Part shown: piece by piece, positions 37,681-50,581 of the stretch
Layout of the letters: every line of letters begins with the position of its first letter
Numbering within the stretch: the first letter of the stretch is position 1
From: Carallia brachiata
Lineage: Eukaryota > Streptophyta > Magnoliopsida > Malpighiales > Rhizophoraceae
Reading direction: 5' to 3'
Assembly: GCA_021464245.1 (NCBI GenBank)
Contig: JADCRB010000068.1
Coordinates: 2,786,797-2,850,796, forward strand
Length of the DNA: 64,000 bases
Notes under the pieces: generated by a model
What the model was told of the DNA's origin: nothing
The model's input: only the letters and a program-made list of their open reading frames with translations
The model's database searches: none
Position numbers and translations under genes: made by a program

Positions 37681-40600
37681 TTTTTTGTCATTTCGTTTAT
37701 ACTTAGTCCTCTAAAAAGAATCAAATTGGCGTTATATCATTGTTATTTTTGACACGGGCTTAGGGTGTAATTGGGTAACTTAGGGTCAAAAGATTGATTA
37801 ACGCCATCAATGGGCCTCCATGGAAGCCCAAAAATACTGTAGAATTGTGGGTCACCACCCTTAGATGAGCACCTCATCCCTGCCAGCCCAAATCCTTGTT
37901 GGTCTCTTGAAAATCCATACAATTAGTTTTTTTTTTTTTTAATTTAAGAGTTTTTTCTCGAGGAAAATTACGTGCGTGAGGTCTAATTATATTCTCACAT
38001 CAGAAATTACTGCAAGCCCAAATCCAAAAGTTCTACTGGAGGGCTCTATGTTATGTACTCCGGCATCACTAATTGGGTTAATAATCTTTGGGCCTTCTAG
38101 GCAATCCAATTGGGCCTTCTGACCAGAAGAGTTTTGAGGAGGAAAATCACTGGTGCACGTGGGCTGAGATGTGATCGAGCCTGGTCCATACTTATTTCAT
38201 TTTTTAATTAGAATATTATAGACTGCCATGATTTATATAGAGAAATATCAGCCTATTTATCTTGTACTTTCAACACAATTGATTGAAATAATCTGTTGTG
38301 ACATTTTGGTTATATATTAGAATTTTAGTAATTCTATTTTTATTTTCTAATTTTTTGATTTTTCTTAAAACTAAAAAGAAAAATGTTACTTTTGAAATTT
38401 ATAATGACGAAAGCAAAAACAGAAACTTATGAAAGTGAAGAACCAATTATTATGATATTATGATATGATGTAATCAACTAACAGAAAGAAGGACCGAAGG
38501 TCGCATTCTGATTATCCAAATATTCAATATTTGGCTCAAACATTGAAAATGCAACCAAATTTGTCTTGGCGTTTTGAGTCGTGAGAATACAAGGTAAGTA
38601 TTTTACAACTTTCTAACAATAAACTATCTCATGTCAAACATGACTGTCGTTTTATTTCAATACCTTACCGACGATTATGGCGGCAAGTAGTGGAACTTAG
38701 AAAAGTAAAAACGTGCCACATAATTTTCCCAAGTTTCACAACACAGTTTTCCAGCCCACGTATTGTAAATATGCATCAGTTTTCTAATCCTTTTTTTTTT
38801 TTTTCCGAATCGCTATACTATGGATTATGGACTGCTTATATTTTAGGGTCGAAAATGCCTATTTTGATACAAATTTTTATTGCGGTAGAGAAGGATGGCT
38901 CTAACAGAAGCTCATAATTTTGAACATTTAACATTTTTATTTCTTTCAACGTTGATAAATATAAGCTTTATTTGGTTTAAATAATCTACGAACTAAAGCT
39001 GAAGGAATTATGAAATAAGATTTCAAGGTTCAGTAATGTGGTACAACCAATTCGATGTAATATGTATTAGTGTATTCGTACCATGTATTTATAAAATCAA
39101 GTCAGAGAAAAATAATATTTCTCTTTTTATTTTAAGATTTTATCCGAGGTTTTTGGATAAAGATTTAAGATCTTAATTACCGAAAATACAGATTACAACA
39201 AACACACAAGAATCCCTGGTTGCACGCATGAGGATCGACGCAATGACACACATACATACACTCATTTTTCCTTTATACACTTTGAACGAATGGGGGGCAT
39301 TTGGGTTGTTGCTAAAGATCCCAACCACAACATAAGCAACTTTATTAATGCCTAAGGAGCATATTCATGGATAAAAGAAGACTTCCCACAGAATAATATA
39401 TCTTTAATTCGCGATCAGTTTCTTTTCAAGAATCCCATTTCCCAATAATAGGTGTTCATGGCGGAGTCACACAAATTCACGGTATTTGACTTTTAAAACC
39501 CAAAAAGTCAGAATTTTAGCTAAGAATGTAATAAATGGATCGGTTGTGTTATCACTAAAATAGTGAAGACATTAACTAAATATTGGTCGCTATTTTCTTG
39601 CCATTTAGCTTGGTTACGATCCATATGGTATGCGTGATGCATGAATGTACCTGTCCTAACATTGATAATGTTAAAGTGCTAACGTCAATTCCCTCTCCGT
39701 TTGAATTGTATAAATACTTTGCACATGTGAATTTAGCTAAGTATTTGAACTCTTAATTAAGATATACATGAATTCACAATAATACTGTCTGCATATTGCT
39801 GGGGGCAACTCAAGGTCGTCTGGCCATACACCTAAACGTGAAATTTTCGGTTTGCACCGTACCACAAACAAAACGTGCCACTTTCTTGATTATGTGGCGG
39901 ACAAAAAAATGAATGTTCTGGTTAGTAATTAAGTTTTTAGAAATACTTGATGGAATTATATAAGTATGATTAAAATAAAATCAGAATAGTACGTGTCATT
40001 AGATAATTAATTTTTTAAAATAATTAAATAATTTGTTAGATATCAATTACATGATTATTTTGATACTACGTAAAATTAAGCTATGCAATCAATATTTTTT
40101 TTTAAGAAAAACTGGTTTGCAACTAAGTAGGTATACTCTATATCTCATTTATTAAAATTAAAATTTCAAGATCATGGCATAGGGAAGTAATTCGATATAA
40201 AAATACTTTAAACATAATTATTCAATATTGATATGCGTGTATCCTTATCGGATCAATCTATTTAATTACTTTAATTACTTGGCAAATGATGCCATTTCAT
40301 GACTTTCTGGAGGTCATCACTGAGCAATCAAAGATGAGTCTATATCTGGCTTTAGTTGCTTGTCTCTAGTGGGACCTGACGTGGATGAGATAACCCTTTG
40401 AATTTTTATTTCTACCTTTTTTTTTTGGCAGAATTTTTATTTCTACCTTAATTTTCAAAGATTTTAGCAACTATTATGAAGGTAACAAATGATGCATTGA
40501 TAACGTGGTTTTTCTACAGCTGTGGGTCTGTATTTTTAGTAGTTGATGAAATATCACGATAATTTTGAATGTCAGCTTTAATTTAAACATTCGATGATTG

Positions 40601-41076
40601 ATACATTTATTATAAATTTTTTTTTTATTAAAATCTGATAAAATTCATGACATCATTATTCGTTTATCTGCGGGCATTACAATTTACACTTGAGAAAGGA
40701 AAAACCCTTAAAACTTAAAAGTATTAAAAGTAAACAAAGAGAAAATAATCAAAGTCCTCTGCATAGAGGTACATTAACCTAATTTTTATAATTTTGACAA
40801 ATTTGCTGAAAAACTAAAATATTGAGCCAGTTTTTTTCTTTGAATTTACAAATAGACATAGTGTAATTATATTTGTTGAGCCTACCTAAATGATTAATTT
40901 ATATTCTGGTCACTTTTTTTTTTTTTTTGATGGTTTTGGATTTTCTTTCTCTAGTTTAGGGCAATCCGGAATGGGACAAAGAAATTTAACTGAAAACAGA
41001 GACCAGAGATTGGGTACCGGACTTCTGGACCAGGGAGGGCTTATTTTGTGGGGCTCTCAACCCGCACAATACACGT
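37681..41076. other. Gene-free spacer
   Basis: No exon, RNA gene or bounded DNA transposon is seen. The one notable structure is the 19-bp repeat pair at 40400-40449. Confidence 0.55.
40400..40449. repeat. Perfect 19-bp direct repeat around a 12-nt T-rich insert
   Basis: gaatttttatttctacctt stands at 40400-40418 and again at 40431-40449. The 12 nt between (ttttttttggca) read on the minus strand as tgcc plus A8. It looks like retroposition of almost only a poly(A) tail. Confidence 0.8.
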
Positions 41077-41084
41077 GAATCAAA

Positions 41085-41743
41085 CATGGAATTCAAAACC
41101 GAACCGGACCGGCCGGTTCAACCGGAAAAATCGGGAACCGGTCCTAGGTCCGGTCCGGTTCAAGTCTAAAAATGAAATTCGGACCGAACCGGAAAAAACC
41201 GGTCAAGAACCGGAAAAAATCGGTCAAGAACCGGAAAAACCGGGAAAACCGGGACCGGTTGAACCGGGTGAACCGGTTCAATATAAATTAAAAAATTTTA
41301 AATTATAATTTAACCCAAAACTTTATCTAAATTATAATTAAAACTCTAATTTTAACTAAAAATTCTAATTTAGTCCTCAATTGATTAAAATTTTCAATTT
41401 AATCTTTAAAATTTAAAAATTAATATTTAATCACTATTATAAATATTATTTTTAAATTAATTTTTTAAATTATATTTTGTTAAATATACTAATTGTAATA
41501 TCTTTAATGTATGTAAATATTAGTATAATTCTTAAAATACATTTTATTTTAAATATTTATTATCATTCTTATATAATATAACATTTTATATAATTATATA
41601 AGCTATATAAAAATTTAATTTTTATATATTTAATATTAAATACCGGTTTTACCGGTTTAACCGCGGTTTTACCGGTCGAACCGATTGAACCTTGAACCTC
41701 TCAGCTTTCCGGTTCAATGACCGGTTCGGTTCTGAGAACGTTG
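41085..41743. mobile_element. CCGGTT-armed non-autonomous TIR element
   Basis: Both ends are arrays of accgg/ccggtt words: the left end reads ttcaaaaccgaaccggaccg and the right end in reverse reads tctcagaaccgaaccggtca. The middle 350 bp are AT-rich and non-coding. The direct repeat gaatcaaa flanks it (41077-41084 and 41744-41751), consistent with an 8-bp hAT-type or partly decayed 9-10 bp Mutator-type TSD. Confidence 0.75.
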
Positions 41744-41960
41744 GAATCAAATCCGATGAACAAATAAAGACATGGCGTTGTTTGGGTCATTTTCTGACTC
41801 TTCCAACCAATTCAGTGTATTTTTATTGACATAAAACTGCAGATTTTATAATAAAATTTTTCTAAATTGTAGTATTTTAGATAGTATCAAAATATTTATA
41901 GAGTTTATTTAATAATATTTAAATTAAAATATTTATAAAATTTATTTAACAGTATTTAAT

Positions 41961-42335
41961 AATTTATTTATTTTTTAAAATTTAATAATTTAATTATTTA
42001 TGTTATTTTGATCATATTTTAATTTCAACTGAAGAATTTTATTTAATTATTTTTTACTATAATAATGTTGTTATAATTTCATTAGAGGAAGTCTATTATG
42101 TCCTCTTCTGGCTGTCAGTGCTATGTTCCTTTCAATTCTAGTAATGTTAAAAAAATTTATTTATTTTTTAATTTTTTAAAATTTAATAATTGAATAATTT
42201 ATGCCACTTTAATCATATTAAATTTTACTTAATTATTTTTTATTATAATAATGTTGTCATAATGTCATTAGAGGAAGTCTATTTTGTCCTCTTCTGCCTG
42301 TCAATGTTATGTTCCTTTCAATTCCAGTAGCGTCA
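41961..42335. repeat. Two-copy tandem duplication, period about 186 bp
   Basis: cattagaggaagtctatt appears at 42080 and 42266, each followed by gtcctcttctg and tatgttcctttcaatt and preceded by similar AT-rich sequence. The copies are clearly diverged. Confidence 0.8.
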
Positions 42336-43198
42336 GAAAAGGAAAAAATTAGAGTTTTAGAATATGTTTTTTTGAATTTTTTATTTGATTGTAATAAGAT
42401 TTTAATTTTTTATAATTATAGTGATATTTTTTTATAAAAAAGTTATTTTATTATTTTTTTATTGTAAAAAGCTTCAGTGTAATTACAAAAAATAAAAAAT
42501 TATTATAATCCGATAAATTTTTGAATATAAAATATTTTTAGAAGGAAAACAGCACTCTTAAAAAAAAAAGCCAGAAAAAAAACTAAGAAAACCATACACG
42601 TAGCTAACTTCTTACCACGTAAATCAAAATAAAAAATAAATAGAATTCAAGATATTTGCATTTCCTTTTGTCTGCAATGACTCGGTGGTTCGTCTTAATT
42701 TATTAGACCAGGGGTCCCAATTTTCCTCGCCATTTCATTTCAAAATCCCGAGTTCTAAAAATCTATGGATTGATCTCCTGGCCAGTGCGAAAGCTTAGGT
42801 CCTAATATTTGTTTTATTTTATTTGGGTCCTGAGATAATTTATTTTTTTTAAAAATATGCAAGAAAAATGTTAAAACTGGTACTGATATTTTAATATTTT
42901 GAGAGTTAATGTACGTTGCTGAAATCAAATTAACATCCCCTTTGGGGTGTATTTTTCGCATTGTTCGCACGTGAATAGTCAATTGCCTTCAGAATGTATA
43001 AAAATAAAAAAAAAATTAGTCAATTTCCTTATCATCATTTTATTTGATTGTTATGCTGAATCAGCAAAAAATTTTGTATCCAGCTGTACTAATAATACCT
43101 TCTTTTAATATGGGATTGTTCTGCCATAAGACACCTTGTAATATTGACAGATGAAAACAAAAAAGGCTTCATTTCATATATATACGTTAGTATATAGA

Positions 43199-43237
<39 letters not shown>

Positions 43238-44182
43238 ATATTTTTTGTGATAAACTTAATTATTTTTGTAATTATATTTATTATTTTTACAACAAAAACT
43301 AACGTGTTGATTTTTTTATCATATTTTATCAATTTTGTTGTAAAATTATTAAAACCGTCACAATATAGATACTAAATCTAGATACTAATATATGAATACC
43401 AAACTTTTTTGAAACAAAAAATGTTAGGAAGATATGAAAATAGACACAATAATAAATACAACCCAGACATATATAATTATGACAATTAATTGTAATTTTA
43501 CATTTTATGTGTATAATTATAACTGTTTATAATTAAATAAGATAGATATACAAGCTGTGTGTATGAAATTCATCAAAAAAAAAAAACCATTAAAAAAAAG
43601 AAAGTAAATACTGCCAAAGTGTCGTGAATATACATATCAAGTTATCAACAGATGGCAGGCTATGCTTGACACGATTAAGGAGACGTGAAGCGACGCCTAC
43701 GAACATAAGGGCTTGATGTGAGAGTGGTGAATTCGACACTTTGTCAAATACAAGTATTCAACACGAAGAAGATCTCTGCCGCCACACAAAACCACAAAAA
43801 ATGAAAAAGAAAAAAACAATGAAGATCGAAGAAGAAATTATATAGCTTTTTAGTTTCTGAACTATATAGACAAATTTTACATTGTCAATTATGTTTGTTA
43901 ATTTTCATCTTAGTGATCCATTCCGATGCACTAAAACAACGTTTTCAGTTAGATTTTTTGGATGATCAATTTTTTTTTTTTTAATCAAGTTACATTGACA
44001 CGGTAGAGATTTCATCCGTGTAGGCAGTCAGTATCATCGAAACCAGACATAAAAAAGCTTAACAATCAACGAAAGAAAGGAAAGGTGTAAAGATGTCGTT
44101 CCTTCGTCAAACCAGATGCCTACTTTTGGTTGCTTTATATGAATCAAGAAAAGCAAATTGAAGACCCAGCACGTAGAGCAAG

Positions 44183-44185
<3 letters not shown>

Positions 44186-44222
<37 letters not shown>
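44186..44222. repeat. (TA)n microsatellite
   Basis: An uninterrupted TA run of about 37 bp. A similar run at 43200-43231 lies 1 kb to the left. Confidence 0.9.
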
Positions 44223-44226
<4 letters not shown>

Positions 44227-46536
44227 AGAAAAGCCAGAATTATATCTTCAAAGTGTTGGATATTAATAAAAATAAATTTTTTAACAACACAAAAATAGTA
44301 TGTGAGAGTTGCTGTAATTTGAAATATTAAATTATAAAAAATAAAATATATTGGATTAAATAAAAAAACAGATAAAATAACAAATACATTAACACTATAG
44401 CGTTTACCATGTAACGAAGCTCTCCCGACAATCCATCACACAATGGGCTCCACTTCCAAGCCAATTTGTTTCCCGGCATTTGGACCCTTGAAAGGAGTTG
44501 GATACTAGTAACGGATATCCGTAGTCTTACGTAGTCGGCCATGTTATTAATGAATTGAATAAAAATATATATAAAATGAGACGAGATGCTGAATTTTAGT
44601 ACTTGTATTATTGTAACGGTTGTGTCCGCGGTTTTGCCATGTGTTCATGTGATTGGATTATTAGGATATATATAAAATGATATGACTGTATAGTAACGCA
44701 ATAAGAGACATATAAAAGATATATAATTTATTAATATATATATATATATATAAATTTAACAAAATTTTTTATTAAATTACTTCACATTAGTGCACATTTA
44801 TTGTGTTGTTCTCTTTATATTGCTATCAAAATTTTTCAATAGATATTATATAAGAAGAACATAGAAAGAAAATGCCTTCCTTTATCCACAAATTGATGCT
44901 GGAACCACTGAACAAGACAAAATAGCAGTGGCCACAGAACAAAACTATTAATTGGACAATTTTTTGGAAGATTATTGTTTCTTTGAATTGGTTCTCATCA
45001 AAACGTGGATCCTTTCTTGTTTAGGCTCCTAATAGTTAACAATGACTATTAGGCTTTGAACTTTTCCGATGAATAAAAAAAGAAACATTAGGGATTTCAA
45101 TTTGACGGGTTAATATTTTGCGAAGAAATAAAAAAATTGTTCATCTCACCTTTGCCTCTAATTATTTAGATTTTTTTAATCTATAATTCGGAGAACGGAT
45201 AATGTCATGAAATATGGCAGCAGTTACTGGAATCCTAAGCCTGTTATTTTATTTTTCTCATTTTCACATTAATTGTTAAGTATAGGATATTGAAAACAAA
45301 TATTAACTATTATAAAAACGCCCTAAAATGTGGAAGTTTAATTTGTACCAAAAATAAAGAAACCGGTCTTATATTTCTAATATAACATGATGAAACACTA
45401 TTTGCAAAAATATCAAACGAAAAATATATAAAAAAAATAGAGAAAATGTTTAGATTTCCCAATTGTAACATAGCATGATGGCCATTAGCATTGAATACTT
45501 CCAGATATTAAATTTGAAAAAAAAGTGAAAAAAAAAAAAAAAAAAAAAAAAAAGTTATTGAGAGCCTGTGGGTAAGGTTTGGTGGTCAAACAATGAGATA
45601 TTTACAACCATGAAATTCATCAAGATGGGTAATTGACACCACAGACCTGTGTCAGGAAGGAGATTTCACAACTATAATAGGCAGAAATGAATGATGGATT
45701 TAAAACCACAAAAAAAAAAAATCATTAGTTGAATGCGGAAATTCGTTTCGATAGCCTTTTTCTTGAAAAAGATTGATCTCCAGAACCTGGTATCAATATT
45801 TGCCATTTCTCTCTCTCTCTCTCTCTCTCTCTACGTCGTTCAGTTTCCATAGCTTGCTCCGTGTGCTGGTTTGTTTGTTCATTTTATGGTTTTATTTCTG
45901 CGTTTCTTTCGCCGGAAAGTTGGTTTCTTTAATCATTGTTTGTTAGAAATAGGAAAAAAAATTTTTCTTTTTGACACCATAAAGTATGTACCACTAAATC
46001 TTGACCACAGAAAACTTGGGTTTCTGTTAAAATTCAAGAAAGGCCAGTGGTTTTCCTCTTCTTGGTCAAAGATCTTTCCTTTTCATTCCCTCGTTTTCTT
46101 GGGTTTGCACTCTTGCTTTCCTTTAAAACTTAGGCGTTATATATTTTGGGTTTTCTTCTATATTTAACCCGTATAATTTTTGTCCCTTTTTTCTTTTTTT
46201 TTTGAAGTTTTTTTTTTCCTTTTCTGTCTTGATTTAGCTTGAAGAGTTCACGTTGAATTCTGTGGTATCTTGTTGTAAAGAGAAGTAATTTCCATAATAT
46301 TTTGTTAAGCAGAGTGTGCAGGGCTTGAGGTTTCTTCAAGTTAAAAAAAAAAAGAAGAAGGAAGAAAAAAAATATAATAAAGAGAGCAAACAAAGCGGCA
46401 CCTTGGAAAACAGTGAATCACCCGTCGGTGGAAGTCTTTTTCCTGTGAAACGAAAATTACGCCGGAATTTGTGGATTCCGGTGACCGGAACAACATCCGG
46501 CATTTTGCTAGCGATGACTTTCTTTCTCTCAAGTCT

Positions 46537-46573
46537 CCTTATATTTAGCTTTCCAAACGCCAAAATATAGAAT

Positions 46574-46611
<38 letters not shown>

Positions 46612-46820
46612 TCTCTCTCTATCTTTCAGTCAATTCTTTCTCAAAGGTAAATAAAATCCCGTAAATCTCTCTGTCTCTCACACTCTGTCTCTCTCTCTCT
46701 CTCTATATCCTTTGATTATTGACTTCTCTCTGTTTTTCAGTTTTGGGAGAGAAGCCATCTCTCTCTTTCTCTCTCAAAATATCTCTTTCTTGTCTTCATT
46801 CTTCTCTTATCTTTGAAATC
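46537..46820 (+). promoter_or_regulatory. DUF789 core promoter and CT-rich leader
   Basis: A TATA-like word (cttatatttag, about 46538-46548) is followed by long CT tracts at 46575-46620 and 46690-46704, the probable transcribed leader. A 94-bp leader intron is likely: donor caaag/gtaaat at 46646/46647 and acceptor gtttttcag ending at 46740. Another (CT)n lies at 45809-45832, further upstream. Confidence 0.5.
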
Positions 46821-49135
46821 ATGACGCTTGACAAAGGATCAGCACATTCAAACCTCGACTTCTTTCTCCAATACACAACACCTGTGGTCAAATCACAATT
46901 CCTCCCCAAGGTATCATATTTCTGTTTGTTCATTTTGTTTAATGTTGGCTCTCTACCTTTTTTTTTAAAAGAATTTTTGTCCCAATTTTTGTGTTTGTGG
47001 GCTAATTTCTGAATTGTTAATTGTTTTGTAGAGCGAGATTAGGAACTTGAACAGGTTATGGCACCCGTGGGAGAGGGACCCAGTTGAGTATTTCACCTTG
47101 GGCGATCTTTGGAGTAGTTTTGATGAATGGAGCGCATATGGGGCTGGTGTTCCTATTGGTTTGGACAATGGTGAAACCTTGATTCAGTACTATGTTCCTT
47201 ATCTGTCTGCAATCCAAATTTTTACAAGCAATACCTCTGTCAATGGTTTCAGGTACCACTTTTTGCCTATGCACTTTTTTTTCTTCCCCCTCCTCTTTTG
47301 CTGGATAAGTAGTCAAGTAGTTAATTCAGATTCTCCAATGATTTTTTTTTTTTGGGTTTTTGATAATTGACACCCCAGAAATTTGCTTAGATTTCATTTA
47401 TTATTATTACTTTTTTCTGTAAAGGCATATGTTTTAGTCAAAATTTGTCTTATATGAATTTTTTTTTTCTTGGAACTGCGTAACATACAAATTCATGGGA
47501 TCGATGATGGAAAGTTGAGTAATTTGTTGGGAAAATTTCGATTGGTTTTGCTAGGGACGAGTCTGAGTCTGGTGATGGTGAGACAAGGGATTCATTCAGT
47601 GATTCGTGTAGTGATGAGAGCGAGATTGACAAGTCATGGAGGTGGGATGGATGCTCTTCTGAGGAAGGAAGCTCCGAGCAAGACAATCTTTGGCATCTAA
47701 ATGATAGATTGGGTTGCCTATATTTTCAGTACTTCGAAAGGTCAACTCCGTATGGAAGAGTACCTTTGGTGGATAAGGTACTTTTACTTGTTCATTTTGG
47801 TATTCTAATCCTTATAAAACTCAGTTCTAGCTTTTCAAACTGATGTTCCTTATTTTGTTTGGCATTGTATTTGCCTTTCTTTTTGCAAGAACAAGATTGC
47901 TTGAGCAAAGCACTGATAAGGTTACTAAGGAGAATCTCCATCATCCGAAATCTTGTTCTTGATAGGCATCTTATGAAGATGAAATGAAATTTTGGTCTTT
48001 GAACAGGAAATTATATACTTCTTCTGTTTATATTTTCTGAAATTTTAATGATTTACGTGCCTAATATTGCTTAGATTCATCTTTCCTTTGGAGGTTTTGT
48101 TGAGGTGCTCCATGAGTTGTTTTCTTTTCCCTCATTTGATATTTTTCTTTATTTTCTGTTGTTTTAGAGAGAATCCATGACAGTATTTAACATTCTTGAA
48201 TCCTTGAATTTTGGGTTGATTGTGACCTTTATGCAACAAGTTGCTCTAATTCCCTTTCTGTTTAATGGCGTCCATTGACATCTTCCTTGCTTTTGGTCTT
48301 CAGATTGCTGAATTGGCTCAAAGATTCCCGGGTTTGATGTCATTGAGAAGTGTAGATCTTTCACCAGCTAGTTGGATGGCAGTTGCCTGGTCTCTCTCTC
48401 TCTCTCTCTCACTGCCTTTCTCTCCCCCCTTTTCCGTACACGACCAGTAACCAAACTAATTAGTGCACAAATACATGGTTTTCCACATTTATAACACAAT
48501 GCAATATGTACTGTTTTTCAATTATGGAATAGATTCTGGTATGAGCTTTGACATGTGGCTTCGTTTAGAATTGTTGTGATTGTAAGTTACAATTGAAAGG
48601 AACACGCGAGAGCACAGTTTTGTTAACTTTTGAACCAAACAATAAATTATTTCTTATCAATTGAATTCAGGTACCCTATCTATCACATTCCAATGGGAAG
48701 AACCATAAAGGACTTGTCCACATGCTTCCTCACTTATCATACTCTTTCATCTTCTTTCCAAGGTATTACTTCTCATTTAAATTTGCTGAACTTTATCCGT
48801 ATTCTCATTTTCCGAAATCGTCTGATTTTGGGCGAGACGGATGATATTTGCTTATACATTGCCCACTTTTGTCTGACGTTTGTGTCCATATAGATATGGA
48901 CCTAGAAGATGATCTTGACAGTCCCAAAAGGAAGCGAAAGGAAGGGGAAAGCATCGCTCTCCATCCATTCGGTTTAGCCACTTACAAGATGCAAGGAGAC
49001 GTGTGGGTCTTAGGCAATGGCGGTCGGGACCAAGAAAGGGTGGTGTCACTTTTGAGCGTGGCCAATTCATGGCTAAAGCAACTAGGTGTCCAGCACCATG
49101 ACTTCAACTACTTCACGGGGATTAGGCGTGGCTAA
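46821..49135 (+). CDS. DUF789 family protein
   Basis: A plant-specific protein of unknown biochemical function. Six exons: 46821-46910, 47032-47252, 47555-47777, 48304-48389, 48671-48762 and 48894-49135. All borders are GT-AG with agreeing phases, giving 317 residues. Family signatures run through the protein: [14 protein letters not shown] at residues 10-23, [79 protein letters not shown] and a C-terminal [20 protein letters not shown]. An acidic serine-rich insert ([17 protein letters not shown]) begins exon 3. It matches remembered Arabidopsis At4g03420 and At1g03610. Intron 4 begins directly with a (TC)n tract after the GT. No membrane segment or signal peptide is evident. The gene model is complete. 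Confidence 0.95.
48393..48410. repeat. (TC)n at the 5' end of DUF789 intron 4
   Basis: The donor GT at 48390-48391 runs straight into a TC microsatellite, so length changes here could affect donor context. Confidence 0.85.
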
Positions 49136-49950
49136 AACCACTAACTTGTAAAGATTGGGCTGTGGAAGACCAATGAAAAGGGTTGTCACTGAAATCCTTT
49201 GTTTTAGTTGGACCTTTTGTTTTTATGCTCGGCTCGTTGAGAACCTTGTTTGAGGGGTTGCAGTTGGTTCTTTTGAAATGCTGGCTTTTTGTTGTAGGTT
49301 TCGTTAAGGGGTCCATGCTTGGGGGGCTTCGGTCGTGAAATGTGGTATAGCCTAGTTAACATATTGTGGTTTAGATGGTTCATGGGCCATTTGCTGAGTG
49401 ATGAATTAGGTCAGACAGAGAACAGAGAGAGAGGTGTAGTAGAAAAGGGTCTTGTCTTGAAGTTTTAACTTTGAGGATTGTTTTAACATTTTTCTGATCA
49501 TCATGGAACCGTGGAAATGAGAAAAGTCTTGTTTAATTCTAATTACACCAATGTGTTATGTTTTTTTTTGTCTTTTTTGCAAATCTGTGTCCACATTTGA
49601 GAGCAAAACGGGGTCCTTGTTTTTGCTTACAATGCCATTGCGTCACGAAAAGCCTCCTTTTTAGAGTTTGATTAAATGAAAATTTCACTATAATTGAAGT
49701 TTTTTTTGACTTATGTTCGTTATGCCTACACCAGATTTAAAATTATTGGCCCACCCCTCGAAACTGCCCAATGAGCAATATTCTGTGGGATGGCATAGAA
49801 GCTAAGGAGTAATGACCCTCCCGGCCACTTTGCCAAGATAGTCACTCGCTTTTGGATTATGATCGGGGTAAAATTGTAATTCAGGTTAACCTCAAATTGG
49901 ATGATCACTGACCAAGTGATAGAGCAATTAGAAATTAGAATAGAACCACT
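49136..49950. other. 3' flank of DUF789
   Basis: Probably 3' UTR for the first few hundred bases, then intergenic. No other feature is recognised. Confidence 0.5.
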
Positions 49951-50049
49951 CCGCGTGTGGTTCAGTTGGCAAATCTACCCGTGGGGTTGATGTTACACGA
50001 AAGTTCGAACGTCCGCAGCATCAAGTGAGGTTAAATGTACAATATTTCC
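49951..50049 (+). mobile_element. tRNA-like SINE fragment
   Basis: The A box region tggttcagttggc lies at 49958-49970 and the B box agttcgaacgtc at 50002-50013, with tRNA-like spacing. No poly(A) follows, because the element at 50060 begins ten bases later. The 3' end and TSD are not visible. Confidence 0.5.
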
Positions 50050-50059
50050 ATTTGTAATT

Positions 50060-50581
50060 AGAGGTGTCAAAAAGTCAGTTTGGGTTGAGTCGTTTTTTGT
50101 TCAAGTTATTTTCGGTTGAGTTACTTTCATGTCACGTTACATTCAGTTCGGGTTCAGGTTGGGTCGTTTTAAATTCAGGTTGGATTCAAATCAAATTCGG
50201 GTCAAATTCGCACTGAACCATTATTTTTTTAAGTCATTTTTCACTAAAATAAAATGTTTCAATTAAATTTAAAACTCATTTTTATAATGAACTAAACATT
50301 TATATTTAGTTTTTGCGTCATATATATTTATATTTTACGAAAATGGTACTAATTAGTACTTAAAAAAGATAAGTCAAAGGTAAAAGTTAAAAAAAATTTC
50401 ATTATTTTGTCTTTTTTTAATCCAACGGGTGACCCGGATCTAACCGGATCCAACCCAAAATTTTCGGGTCATTTTCGGATTGTGTCACTTTTGGATTCGG
50501 GTTGAAAAATCGGGTTCCTGACCCAATTTTTTCGAATGGATTCAAACGAGTTATCGGGTCTGGTCATTTTTTGATACCTTT
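50060..50581. mobile_element. Mutator-like non-autonomous element with perfect 10-bp TSD
   Basis: The left end agaggtgtcaaaaa is inverted at the right end (in reverse aaaggtatcaaaaa, two differences in 14). The direct repeat atttgtaatt flanks it at 50050-50059 and 50582-50591. Subterminal sequence is rich in ggttcgggt/gggtcattttcgg words. There is no transposase in its 522 bp. Confidence 0.85.

Larger units (their letters stand above)
41752..45800. other. Gene-free AT-rich spacer
   Basis: It holds a 186-bp tandem duplication (about 41961-42335), (TA)n microsatellites at 43200-43231, 44186-44222 and 44738-44751, and poly(A) at about 45530-45553. No gene or RNA is recognised. Confidence 0.55.

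Noticed and set aside
41048..41308. Frame with repeated EPEKTGQ-like units
   Set aside because: Translation of the ccggtt word array of a transposon arm, not a real repeat protein.
43200..44222. Centromeric or satellite DNA suggested by long TA runs
   Set aside because: Only isolated dinucleotide microsatellites; no higher-order array.
46316..46570. Possible upstream coding frame before DUF789
   Set aside because: Lys/Ser-rich translation of A-rich and CT-rich DNA, ending before the likely transcription start.
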